Shown here piece by piece: positions 16,305 to 23,954 of a DNA stretch of 27,874 nt (its first letter is position 1; every line of letters starts with the position of its first letter). The translations under genes were made by a program, and so were the position numbers. Location of the stretch: the NCBI RefSeq assembly GCF_023035675.1, contig NZ_CP073145.1, positions 1 to 27,874 on the forward strand, written 5' to 3'. This DNA comes from Borrelia hermsii DAH. GTDB taxonomy: Bacteria; Spirochaetota; Spirochaetia; Borreliales; Borreliaceae. The notes beneath the pieces are model-generated. The model saw only the letters and a list, made by a program, of their open reading frames with translations. It ran no database searches and was not told where the DNA came from.

Positions 16305-17084
16305 CTAGAGATCATACCTAAAAAACGACAAATAAGATAAATTTTTAGGTCTAGTTTCACTATCCCCTCTGTAATCTGTACGATTTGGAAATTTGTACTT
16401 TGAAATATAATCACCAAGTGCTATGTTATATGCAAAATCATAAGATCCATCTTTCCAATACCAACTATCCTCACGGTATGCCTGGTAAGCTTGTTTGAAC
16501 AAGTGATCATAGGAGCTATAATTAATTTTGTCACGATTTATGCGATGCTGATGATTCTTTAATGAATCACTCTGAGTTGATCCTAAACTTCGCGAGTCTG
16601 AAGCGTCATAGTGTCTTAAGAACCTACCTGCAAGACTTGGTGCTGAAGTTATTCCTAAGACTCTAGTTGCATAGCAATTTGATGGCAAACTTCTACCATC
16701 TGGAAGACAAAATTTATTGGTATTAGTAAATGCTTCAATGAGCTTATGCCTATTAAGTTTTGACCCTTCAATTGGAAATTTTGAAGTTAAAGTTCCAACA
16801 GCAACTTTCTCAATAAAGAAATCAATTAGATGCTCTAAGAGAGCATCTAAAGTGTCATCTAAAACAGATGACATACTATTATTAATAGGATAGTACCGTC
16901 TATTTGCAATACTTTTACCATCGCAAACTGCAAATACGTATTTATCTTTTAGTAGAATTGGTTCTCCAATCTCTCCCGTGTAACCTTTAGAATCAAGATA
17001 ATCACCAACGCCAAATTGTATTCGGGTATTACTACTTGCAATTCGAGATTTTAAATCATCATAATCCTTGTTGCTAATACTCAT
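16305..17084 (-). CDS. Tail fibre tip / collar-type adhesin, paralog B
   Basis: I choose ATG 17084 (259 aa), seven bases after GGTGA, because it aligns with the start of paralog A; an ATG at 17102 would add six residues and overlap the upstream gene. C-terminal features are typical of tail collar/fibre tip proteins: LPDGRSLP, a GRFLRHYD stretch, GSTQSDSLKNHQH, and the terminal SETRPKNLSYLSFFRY. The QSD...HxH and ETRPKN pair is the hallmark of fibre tips that bind metal ions and receptors. It is the second of two adjacent paralogs of equal length and probably contributes to host adsorption. Confidence 0.82.
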   Translation of the reverse strand: MSISNKDYDDLKSRIASSNTRIQFGVGDYLDSKGYTGEIGEPILLKDKYVFAVCDGKSIANRRYYPINNSMSSVLDDTLDALLEHLIDFFIEKVAVGTLTSKFPIEGSKLNRHKLIEAFTNTNKFCLPDGRSLPSNCYATRVLGITSAPSLAGRFLRHYDASDSRSLGSTQSDSLKNHQHRINRDKINYSSYDHLFKQAYQAYREDSWYWKDGSYDFAYNIALGDYISKYKFPNRTDYRGDSETRPKNLSYLSFFRYDL

Positions 17085-17091
17085 AACAAAT

Positions 17092-17871
17092 TCACCAATC
17101 ATATCTATAAAACGACAGATACGTCAAATTTTTAGGCCTAGTTTCACTATCTCCTGTATATTCTGTCCAATTTGGAAAATTGTACTTACTAATATAATCA
17201 CCAAGTACTAGGTCATATACAAATTTATAAGTACCACCAGACCAATCTCCAGACTTGTAAAGTCTACTAAAACCCCTAATAAGACGACCATCAAAATCAA
17301 TATTGTCTCTATTGATATAGTGGTCATGCCTTGCAAATGAATCACTCTGCGTATCTCCAATGCTACGAACCGAGTCATATGAACCATTCCTGTCATGATG
17401 CCTTAAGAACCTGCCTGAAAGATTTGGTGCAGAGTAGATTCCAAATTTTTCCCTTACAAAGCAACCTTCCGGAAGGCTTCTTCCATCTGGCAGACAAAAC
17501 TTTTTTGTTGCTTCAAACGCTTCAATTAACTTAGAACGGTTTAAATGTGAACCTTCTTGTGCAAACTCACATGTTAAAAATCCTGGGTAAGTATTATCTA
17601 AACATCTTTCAATCAAATCTTCGATGTAAGCATCCAAAGTATCATCTAAAACGGGTGGCATACCTTTACTCATTGGATAGTATTTTCTATTTTCACTACT
17701 CTTACCATCACAAATAGCAAATACTCCCCTATCTTCTACTACAATGGGCTCGCCAAGTTTACCAATATAAGTCTTTGCTTGCTCCATATTTCCAACACCA
17801 AATTGTATCTTAACGTTATCAGTCTGTAAGCGTCTTTTTATATCTTCAAAATCATCATCACTTATAGCCAA
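17092..17871 (-). CDS. Tail fibre tip / collar-type adhesin, paralog A
   Basis: The start is TTG 17871, nine bases after AGAGGAGG and directly after the upstream stop. It aligns with paralog B (AISDDDFEDIKRRL versus SISNKDYDDLKSRI) and gives the same length of 259 aa. An ATG-type start at 17943 would add a basic, unrelated 24-residue tail and overlap the upstream gene by 71 bases. The C-terminal motifs are LPDGRSLP, SGRFLRHHD, GDTQSDSFARHDH and SETRPKNLTYLSFYRY. Paralogs A and B are alike at the two ends and diverge most between residues 80 and 110 and around 190-215, suggesting different receptor-binding surfaces. Confidence 0.83.
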   Translation of the reverse strand: MAISDDDFEDIKRRLQTDNVKIQFGVGNMEQAKTYIGKLGEPIVVEDRGVFAICDGKSSENRKYYPMSKGMPPVLDDTLDAYIEDLIERCLDNTYPGFLTCEFAQEGSHLNRSKLIEAFEATKKFCLPDGRSLPEGCFVREKFGIYSAPNLSGRFLRHHDRNGSYDSVRSIGDTQSDSFARHDHYINRDNIDFDGRLIRGFSRLYKSGDWSGGTYKFVYDLVLGDYISKYNFPNWTEYTGDSETRPKNLTYLSFYRYDW

Positions 17872-17872
17872 A

Positions 17873-20653
17873 TTAAGCTGCCTCCTCTTTATCCTTCGCA
17901 TTTTCCTCATAAACATTGAAATCAACAACTCGAGAACCAACACCAGATTTTTTTATAAAAGACATACCAAGCTCATTTTTTAAAAATGAATCACGTATTA
18001 ACAAATCTAAAGAATTACTCTTAAGACCTACTTTGTTTTCCACAAAACTATTCCCAGCAAATCTTGCACTTACAACTCCATCAAGCTCTAATGCAACACC
18101 TGTATTACTTAGAAATTCAACTTCATTAACTTTAAGACTTGAAAAATTTGTAAAGTGTAAGCCATCTCTATTCTTCTTAACAACACCACCCCTTATTATT
18201 GCATTCACTCCATTTGCAACCGATGCCTTTTTATTAGACTCAATCTCAACTCCAATAAGCGTCATATTATCAACATCATGAATAGCAAACCCTTGACTTG
18301 TGGATTTGAAAATAACATTCTCAAAAAGTATCTTTTTAACTTTCATTGTTTTCAAAGCCACTCCTTGATTGCAAATAAATGTAATATTTTTAAGGTAAAT
18401 AAAACCTGCACTATCTGAATAAATAGACGACCTCTCTTCCTCTCTGAATCTGTAACTTGAACACAACCTCAAATTAGCAGATAGGGCAAATTCTTTATCC
18501 TCTAAATATGATTCTAAGTGTTGGTCAGCACTCAGATTACCACCCCTTATCCAAAGTTCCCCCATAGGCTTCTGACATACAGTTAGCCTTGACATCTTAA
18601 ATGAACGAGTTGCAGTGAAAATATTTTTTGCAAAACCACCAGCTCGAATTACAACGCCATCCTCTCCCCTAAGCTCGAAATTAGATATATCAACTGAACC
18701 GTACATATAAAAATCACCCGGAAGTAATCTGATTTTGCTTGTTCCAGAACGTTTTGCTAAGCTTAAAGCCTCCTGCATTGTAACTTCATCTTGAAAGCCT
18801 GGTGCAACAAGATGGGGACTTAAAAAATCATTATCTCTAGCAGCAACACCATAATTGAAAGGTGCAACTATAACTTCACGAATAGCTCCTAAATGGTCTT
18901 TAGCCCCTATATGCTGAGAAGTTGTAAGGTAATCATAATGCGTATAATCTCCCCATGTAAGCCCTTCATACTCATACAATCTTATATTCATATCAAATCC
19001 GGAAATCTTTTTTGATAAAATCAAGAAAAAATGATCTACACCAAAATCCTCAAACTTAAGCCTTACAAAATCAGTAAGGTCTAATTCTTGAGTTGACCTG
19101 AAATTAACGATTGTATGTCCTTTAACTCTTAAATTAGTTAAAAACTTAAAAAACCTTACAGCTGACTCAGAATCAAAAATAAACCTGGTTGAATACTCAA
19201 ATCGCTTACTGTAAAAATCATCCGCATTATCAGTCTGCAATATGTTACGAGCAGTTGTGTAAAAAACATCACCATATATATCAAAGTAATAAATATAACG
19301 AGAACCTTGACTTGAAGATGTATTTTTAAACCAAACACGTGCTTTTGTTGGATAATATTCTTCATGAACAAGTTTAATATCAGAATCGGCATTAAAACGA
19401 GTCTCAAGATTATGTGTTGAGATTATGGCCAAATGATCATTTATTGCATAATGGTCATGCCATACCTCTTTTTTCTTAAAATCCCATTTATAAGCAGTAT
19501 CAAACCATTTAGGATCATATTCTTGATAGACAACACTACCTACTTTATCTGCAAAATCAGGGTACACCACTCCTTTTTGCAAAACTGCAACATAAAGACT
19601 GCTTCCGGACCCTTGAACATTAATGGGAGCAGAATAAAGCGGCCTTTTATTTGAAATAGCTTCTTCTTTACTTTGAAATTTACCTTCTCTCCAAATAACC
19701 CTAGTTGAATCATAACTACTAGAACTACTCTTTGAGAGAACATAACTTGAGGCATCAATAGAGCAAAGCTTTACATCCTTCTTTATAACCTCGCTCTTCC
19801 AAATAGGTAAAATCTGTAGCTTCCCATCACCTGTAAATGTATATGCATATCCAAATTCATATAGCAGTGCTGAGAGAATTGTCTCAAGATCCTCTCCATC
19901 AGCAATAATTACTGCAGGAACTTTGGCCAAGATGCTCTCAGAGCCATCATCATCAATCAAATCTTTAAGATTACTTTTCTCTAAAATTAAATGGACTACT
20001 GATTGCTCCCTTACTAATGGGTTATATACATAGAGCCAATCGGGATTGTAATTAACAGGAAATTGAATAGGCCTCTCAAAAACAACACTCAAAAGTTTAG
20101 AATAATCGTTCACAGTAAAGCTAATACTTTTAGTTGAGTTAAACACTTCTCTATTGAAAAATTTTTCTAAAATACCTTTGAATAATGACCGGGATCCCTC
20201 ACTTACCTTTACATATACTTCTTCTTTCCTAAAGAACAGAAAGTCCAAAAATTCATCTGAAAGACCATTTGCTTCAAATTTAAAGCTACTTGATGCAGTC
20301 TTTAGTGTAGGATCTACGATTTTAAGCTCTAAAGACACACTAGATACATCAGTATAAGGAGTTAGATCAAAGAACTGACCTTCATCGGTAAAAAAGACAA
20401 TGCTCAGATCACAAAACCCGTGCTGTTCTTCCTCTTCTTGAACATCTTCAGAATCAGATTCACCTTGAAAATCAGATTCACCTTCAGAATCAGTATTATC
20501 TGTAGAGATTAACTCTGCATTAACCATTCCAGAAGGCTCATTGATATCTAGAGAAGACAAATTAACAGAAGGGTAGGGAGGAGCTTCAAGATTAACTATA
20601 TCTATTACATCTCCTTCTGTTAAATCCTTCTCACCTTTATCTTCTTGTTGCAA
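17873..20653 (-). CDS. Tail hub (baseplate/Tal-like) protein fused to beta-helix spike
   Basis: I favour TTG 20653, which follows AAGGGAG by eight bases and lies just past the lipoprotein stop (926 aa). An upstream ATG at 20716 or a start at 20725 would overlap the lipoprotein gene and lacks a ribosome site. Layout (numbered from 20725): acidic linker about 75-100; hub-like beta domains about 105-600, including LFKGILEKFFNREVFNSTKS and a closing strand-rich section; then from about 640 a pectate-lyase-type right-handed beta-helix (RLLPGDFYMYGSVDISNFEL onward, repeated N/V/F ladder strands to about 935). This combines a tail-tip hub with a tailspike that could bind or cut surface polymers. No catalytic residues are assigned. 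Confidence 0.8.
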   Translation of the reverse strand: MQQEDKGEKDLTEGDVIDIVNLEAPPYPSVNLSSLDINEPSGMVNAELISTDNTDSEGESDFQGESDSEDVQEEEEQHGFCDLSIVFFTDEGQFFDLTPYTDVSSVSLELKIVDPTLKTASSSFKFEANGLSDEFLDFLFFRKEEVYVKVSEGSRSLFKGILEKFFNREVFNSTKSISFTVNDYSKLLSVVFERPIQFPVNYNPDWLYVYNPLVREQSVVHLILEKSNLKDLIDDDGSESILAKVPAVIIADGEDLETILSALLYEFGYAYTFTGDGKLQILPIWKSEVIKKDVKLCSIDASSYVLSKSSSSSYDSTRVIWREGKFQSKEEAISNKRPLYSAPINVQGSGSSLYVAVLQKGVVYPDFADKVGSVVYQEYDPKWFDTAYKWDFKKKEVWHDHYAINDHLAIISTHNLETRFNADSDIKLVHEEYYPTKARVWFKNTSSSQGSRYIYYFDIYGDVFYTTARNILQTDNADDFYSKRFEYSTRFIFDSESAVRFFKFLTNLRVKGHTIVNFRSTQELDLTDFVRLKFEDFGVDHFFLILSKKISGFDMNIRLYEYEGLTWGDYTHYDYLTTSQHIGAKDHLGAIREVIVAPFNYGVAARDNDFLSPHLVAPGFQDEVTMQEALSLAKRSGTSKIRLLPGDFYMYGSVDISNFELRGEDGVVIRAGGFAKNIFTATRSFKMSRLTVCQKPMGELWIRGGNLSADQHLESYLEDKEFALSANLRLCSSYRFREEERSSIYSDSAGFIYLKNITFICNQGVALKTMKVKKILFENVIFKSTSQGFAIHDVDNMTLIGVEIESNKKASVANGVNAIIRGGVVKKNRDGLHFTNFSSLKVNEVEFLSNTGVALELDGVVSARFAGNSFVENKVGLKSNSLDLLIRDSFLKNELGMSFIKKSGVGSRVVDFNVYEENAKDKEEAA

Positions 20654-20675
20654 ACCTAAATCTCCCTTGCCTACC

Positions 20676-21068
20676 CTACTCCTGTAAGGACACTTGGGTA
20701 TACTTACGGTATACATCAAAAGCAATGGGTTTGACTGAGGCTATGTAGCGCTTATAATAATCCATTCTTGCCCTAACTCCCACCTCTCCAATACCACCCT
20801 TAAATGTAGGGTCAAAATTTTCAAATAATGGAAATTTATCTTGCTGGTAGTAAGCATTAACATAACTTTTAGCATCAACAAGCCATGCATTGAGACTTAA
20901 TGCATATTCAAATAATGCAGCCTCATCAAAAGCTAAGCTTACAGGGTCATCCTTACCTGTTAACACAGGCTCACTTGGAAGACTTGCTATTCCTTTACAG
21001 GAGAATACCAAAAACACAAAAAACAAAGCTTTCAAATAATTTATATTTACTAAAAATCTAGCCTTCAT
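20676..21068 (-). CDS. Small lipoprotein in the late phage operon
   Basis: 130 aa, ATG 21068 with GAGGG upstream. A signal peptide ends FLVFSC with Cys24 as the likely lipid anchor. The mature part is helical with aromatic clusters. It lies between the 119-aa gene and the tail hub gene, in the lysis/adsorption end of the operon. Possible roles are a spanin-like lysis factor or a superinfection-exclusion lipoprotein. Neither can be decided from the sequence. Confidence 0.78.
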   Translation of the reverse strand: MKARFLVNINYLKALFFVFLVFSCKGIASLPSEPVLTGKDDPVSLAFDEAALFEYALSLNAWLVDAKSYVNAYYQQDKFPLFENFDPTFKGGIGEVGVRARMDYYKRYIASVKPIAFDVYRKYTQVSLQE

Positions 21069-21077
21069 AAATCCCTC

Positions 21078-21437
21078 TTAACCTTTTGCTTTCATTTCAT
21101 CTAATATTTCTTTAGCCACTTGACCCCTAAGCTCAATGAGCTTATCATACTCATCCCAATTCTCACCATTTTCTAAAGCCCTGCAAGCATTAATTGATAG
21201 GTCAATAGCTCCCCTGAGTCTTGAATTTATGATTTCAAAAGCACGTTTGTTTTCATTACTTTTAGCAATTTCATCTTTTATAGAATAGATAAAATTTAAA
21301 ATTGAACTTGTAAGTGTTATTCCCTCGCGGGCAATATTAACTTTAGATTCTCCTAAAAAATCACCAAATTCTTGTAGTAGAAAATCTTTTGCCATTACTG
21401 CATCAAAAAGTTTGTTTATATTCTTAACTGCACTCAC
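21078..21437 (-). CDS. Helical late protein, 119 aa, unknown
   Basis: The start is GTG 21437, seven bases after GGAGG. The protein is entirely helical (DFLLQEFGDFLGESKVNI, then LTSSILNFIYSIKDEIAKSN), acidic and apparently soluble. It sits ten bases from the lipoprotein gene and follows the DUF261 gene. Its size and position recall the soluble BlyB protein next to the cp32 holin, but I cannot verify homology. Confidence 0.75.
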   Translation of the reverse strand: MSAVKNINKLFDAVMAKDFLLQEFGDFLGESKVNIAREGITLTSSILNFIYSIKDEIAKSNENKRAFEIINSRLRGAIDLSINACRALENGENWDEYDKLIELRGQVAKEILDEMKAKG

Positions 21438-21481
21438 AATAAAACCTCCAAAATAAATTTTTTTCTTATATCACAAAATTT

Positions 21482-22174
21482 TTACGCACTCTTAAATTGT
21501 TCTCGGTAAAGAGCAAGTCTTTGCCTAACATCAAACACAAGAGACGAATCAACAAGCCTGAATACTCTTAAAGACTCAAGCACCCCATTGCTTACGGCTT
21601 TAGAACTGCCAAGTGAATCCCAAATAACAGAGCGCAAATCGTTATCAAGAATTACAAAATGGTATAAATCACTCTCACTATCTTTATATTTGCCAACTAA
21701 AATATCACAAATATCAGACTCATAATCAGTAGGGGAATAATGGACATTAAGATAATGAATATCATCACCAATCCCAAGATTCTTGAATATCAGATTTGGA
21801 TTAAGCACATATGAATTGGCATCTTTCAAACAACCAGCATTTGCAAGACTTTTGAAAAGTAAATCAACTTCAAACTTATCTAAACACTTCTCAACCTTGC
21901 TTCTAATCTCTTTGACAACAAATGCAATAAATAAAATGCATAAAAAATAACATCCAAAATTGCAAATAGCAACGTTTTGGTCTTTGAAATTATATTGAAA
22001 GGGAACTACTAGCCTGTGCTTTTCTATCTCTCTTATTTTTTTGCAAGCCTTATAAGATATATCTTCTAAAGGCAGAGCACTTTCAAGTAATTCTGACTTA
22101 TATTTCCTAATAAAATAGTCTTTCAAAGATTTATATGCAAAATCATAAAGAACCATAAAAAACTTACTTCTCAT
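21482..22174 (-). CDS. DUF261 family protein, probable papain-like (C39-type) lysis enzyme
   Basis: I use ATG 22174 (230 aa), five bases after GAGGG, overlapping the previous gene by 11 bases; a TTG at 22189 lacks a good ribosome site. I recognise it as the Borrelia DUF261 type. The pattern resembles C39-like papain-fold peptidases/amidases: a PFQY strand, then a cysteine helix ICNFGCYFLCILFIAF (Cys75), a substrate-lobe region, LYHFVILDN (His172), and VIWDSLGSS (Asp186). The Cys-His-Asp order and spacing, and the strand pairs around His, fit that fold. With a small membrane protein just upstream, a peptidoglycan-cutting endolysin role is plausible. The catalytic assignment is my inference. 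Confidence 0.82.
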   Translation of the reverse strand: MRSKFFMVLYDFAYKSLKDYFIRKYKSELLESALPLEDISYKACKKIREIEKHRLVVPFQYNFKDQNVAICNFGCYFLCILFIAFVVKEIRSKVEKCLDKFEVDLLFKSLANAGCLKDANSYVLNPNLIFKNLGIGDDIHYLNVHYSPTDYESDICDILVGKYKDSESDLYHFVILDNDLRSVIWDSLGSSKAVSNGVLESLRVFRLVDSSLVFDVRQRLALYREQFKSA

Positions 22175-22535
22175 AACTACCCTCTTCAAAATTCTTCAAT
22201 AAGCCAAAACACTTCTCTATTTCTTCTCTAAGAGCATTTTTGATTTTGAATCTCTCTTTCAGTAAAAGACTCTCTAATTCTGATACCATCTCCTTACTCT
22301 CCGAATTTGCTCTTTCAATATCTTTCTTTAAATCATCTCTTAAAAACAGCTTTAAGGCTTCAAATTCGCTTCTGAGTCTGATTTCAGATTCAACACGCAA
22401 CTCCTCAAGAATCTCTTTCTTAAATTCCGATAAAAATCCTTTAAAGGCATAGGTTCCAACTCCAGATACACAAATAATTAATGTTGTTGCAATAGTTCCA
22501 ATAATATTAATCTGCCTCTTAATCCCACTAGACAT
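22164..22535 (-). CDS. Holin-like small membrane protein, first late gene
   Basis: 123 aa, ATG 22535 with a strong GAGGAGGGG upstream. A hydrophobic helix at about residues 10-31 (IIGTIATTLIICVSGVGTYA) is followed by a long charged coiled coil to the C-terminus. One transmembrane helix, small size and position directly before the probable lysis enzyme suggest a holin or spanin-like partner; it differs from cp32 BlyA in its long soluble tail. Its last codons overlap the next gene. It opens the late operon. Confidence 0.72.
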   Translation of the reverse strand: MSSGIKRQINIIGTIATTLIICVSGVGTYAFKGFLSEFKKEILEELRVESEIRLRSEFEALKLFLRDDLKKDIERANSESKEMVSELESLLLKERFKIKNALREEIEKCFGLLKNFEEGSYEK

Positions 22536-22651
22536 CTAAAACCCCTCCTCTAAGCCTTCAAAATGACAAACAAGAATACTTTACTATTGCTAATCTCTTC
22601 TTCATGAAGCTAACAAAAGCAAAGTAGCTTGCTCTTTTTTTGAGAAAAAAT

Positions 22652-22723
22652 ATTATAGAAATTAATAGAATCTACTATAAAAATCTTTAAAAGAAAGATA
22701 CAAAATAAACATTAAAAAGTCAA
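22652..22723 (-). promoter_or_regulatory. Late-operon promoter candidates
   Basis: Two sigma70-type candidates face left. One has -35 TTGACT (22718-22723), 17-base spacer, -10 TATCTT (22695-22700). The other has weak -35 TTATAG (22675-22680), 17-base spacer, -10 TATAAT (22652-22657). Both give a leader of over 100 bases before ATG 22535. Confidence 0.5.
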
Positions 22724-22836
22724 TCTAATCATTAATTCAAGGAATTATATAAAAATATATTTCTTTGAAGAGCGCTAAAATAGCCTTATAAAGATTTTTT
22801 TATAAAAAAAATCGATACAATAAAAATTTATAATCT

Positions 22837-22854
22837 ATTATTATCAATAATAAT
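22837..22854. promoter_or_regulatory. 18-bp palindrome, operator candidate
   Basis: ATTATTATCAATAATAAT has two 8-bp mirror arms around CA. It lies 9 bases before the -35 box of the MerR-like gene, a typical operator position for an autoregulator. Confidence 0.4.
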
Positions 22855-22862
22855 TCTATGTT

Positions 22863-22891
22863 TTGATTATTTATCAAATAATATTTATAAT
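22863..22891 (+). promoter_or_regulatory. Rightward promoter for MerR-like gene
   Basis: -35 TTGATT (22863-22868), exactly 17 bases, -10 TATAAT (22886-22891). A GAGAGG ribosome site at 22915-22920 precedes ATG 22931. Confidence 0.65.
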
Positions 22892-22930
22892 AAAATAAAT
22901 AAGTTTAAATAAAAGAGAGGAAATATTATC

Positions 22931-23512
22931 ATGAAAAAAGTAGGAAAAATCAAACTATATAAAGTTGGGGAAGTAGTAAAAATATTAGAAGAAAGATTTA
23001 ACTATAAAATACATCCTCAAAATGTTTGCAGAAAAGCATCTATTTTGAATGCATATATCACATACAATGATATTAATTACCTTTCAGAAGACATAATCTG
23101 CTATTTTGCTACAGACCTGAAGAAAAAAGCAACAAGAGCAGATATTAGACTGATTATTCAAAAAAAAATAGAAAAAATAAAGAAAAATTTAAACACATAT
23201 GAAAACAAACATAGGGTATCACCAATTAAAGCAATAAAGAATATCAAGAGCCAGAATACCAACACAATCACAATTGTTAAAGCAGTAATACAACTAAAAG
23301 AAGAGATACAAAAAATGAGAGAACAAACACAAGAAGAGATACAAGATAAAAGCGAGGAAATAGCAAGACTAAAAAAAGAGATGCAAAAAATGAGGGAACA
23401 AACACAAGAAGAGATACAAGATAAAAGAGAGGAAATAGCAAGACTAAAAAGAGCAATACAAAAAATGAGGGAACAAACACAAGAAAAGATACAAATAAGA
23501 GAAGCGATTTAA
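22931..23512 (+). CDS. MerR-like DNA-binding protein with coiled-coil repeats
   Basis: 193 aa. Residues about 8-45 (YKVGEVVKILEERFNYKIHP) resemble the first helix-turn-helix of MerR-type regulators (YxVGEVAKxL). The middle is very basic. Residues about 125-190 hold 2.5 copies of a 25-residue repeat (QKMREQTQEEIQDK...EEIARLK), a coiled coil. The same layout, an N-terminal helix-turn-helix and a long coiled coil, is known from KfrA-type plasmid proteins, though no homology is claimed. It is the first rightward gene from the divergent control region and a good candidate for the regulator of the phage/plasmid decision or a nucleoid-type partition factor. Confidence 0.82.
   Translation: MKKVGKIKLYKVGEVVKILEERFNYKIHPQNVCRKASILNAYITYNDINYLSEDIICYFATDLKKKATRADIRLIIQKKIEKIKKNLNTYENKHRVSPIKAIKNIKSQNTNTITIVKAVIQLKEEIQKMREQTQEEIQDKSEEIARLKKEMQKMREQTQEEIQDKREEIARLKRAIQKMREQTQEKIQIREAI
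23308..23493 (+). repeat. 75-bp in-frame repeats in MerR-like gene
   Basis: About 2.5 near-identical 75-bp units encode the 25-residue coiled-coil repeat. Copy number is likely to vary. Confidence 0.9.
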
Positions 23513-23570
23513 GTGTTAAAAACATACTAAATAAACTGATTTATAAAAATCATTTACATATGCCAAACAA

Positions 23571-23605
23571 AAGCATCTAATCTATCTAATAGAGATTAGA
23601 TGCTT
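23571..23605. terminator. Perfect 13-bp stem-loop after MerR-like gene
   Basis: AAGCATCTAATCT and AGATTAGATGCTT flank a 9-base loop, 59 bases past the stop. It has no U-tract on the plus strand, so it is either an intrinsic terminator without a good tail or a binding site. Confidence 0.5.
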
Positions 23606-23685
23606 AAATACGCACTGAAAAGCTATTTAATAGAAAATCAAAATAGATAATAATTAAAAAGTTAATAAATTCTAATATATTATTA

Positions 23686-23714
23686 TTGACACCAATATCA
23701 AATTAATATAAAAT
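23686..23714 (+). promoter_or_regulatory. Strong promoter upstream of the 519-aa gene
   Basis: Perfect -35 TTGACA (23686-23691), 17-base spacer, -10 TAAAAT (23709-23714). Transcription should start near 23721, next to the ATG of a 73-codon frame and about 234 bases before the 519-aa gene. Confidence 0.7.
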
Positions 23715-23721
23715 CGATATC

Positions 23722-23943
23722 ATGGTTCTATTTGTCATCATAAATACCAAATTATCTCAATTTTTTTATTATACAAATAACCACTTTACAAAAATTGTTT
23801 CTAAATTTTGGGCAGAGAAGAGAATAGTATACAAAAAAATCACTTCGACCCCAAATCTAGTCAAAAGTGAAATTTTTACATATAATAAAATATATAAATT
23901 TCCAAAGCTTCACATACAATGTGAAAATTTAACTTTGGATTAA
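23722..23943 (+). CDS. Possible leaderless small protein, 73 aa
   Basis: An ATG lies at the predicted transcription start of the promoter at 23686-23714, so translation would be leaderless. The product is basic and aromatic-rich, without motifs. It ends 11 bases before the 519-aa gene, compatible with translational coupling. It may equally be an untranslated leader that happens to be open. Confidence 0.3.
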   Translation: MVLFVIINTKLSQFFYYTNNHFTKIVSKFWAEKRIVYKKITSTPNLVKSEIFTYNKIYKFPKLHIQCENLTLD

Positions 23944-23954
23944 AAGCACAATGT

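Larger units (their letters stand above)
22536..22930. promoter_or_regulatory. Divergent control region between late operon and rightward genes
   Basis: About 395 bases, extremely AT-rich, no gene. It holds the late promoter candidates, the rightward promoter at 22863-22891, an 18-bp palindrome at 22837-22854 and a near-palindrome GATTTTTTTATAAAAAAAAT at 22793. It is the probable switch point of the phage. Confidence 0.7.

Noticed and set aside
17872..17943. Longer start for the first fibre gene
   Set aside because: The extra 24 residues are basic, absent from its paralog and overlap the hub gene; TTG 17871 has a good ribosome site.
20654..20725. Longer start for the tail hub gene
   Set aside because: It overlaps the lipoprotein gene by 50 bases and lacks a ribosome site, while TTG 20653 has AAGGGAG at the right distance. 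The choice is not certain.
22613..22640. Intrinsic terminator with a T-run in the late leader
   Set aside because: The AGCAA/TTGCT stem is only 5 bp and the T-run is on the strand opposite to late transcription, where no gene is read into it.
23277..23525. Minus-strand hydrophobic frame opposite the MerR-like gene
   Set aside because: The Leu/Val/Phe repeats are the reverse complement of the Glu/Lys coiled-coil repeats; there is no promoter or ribosome site.
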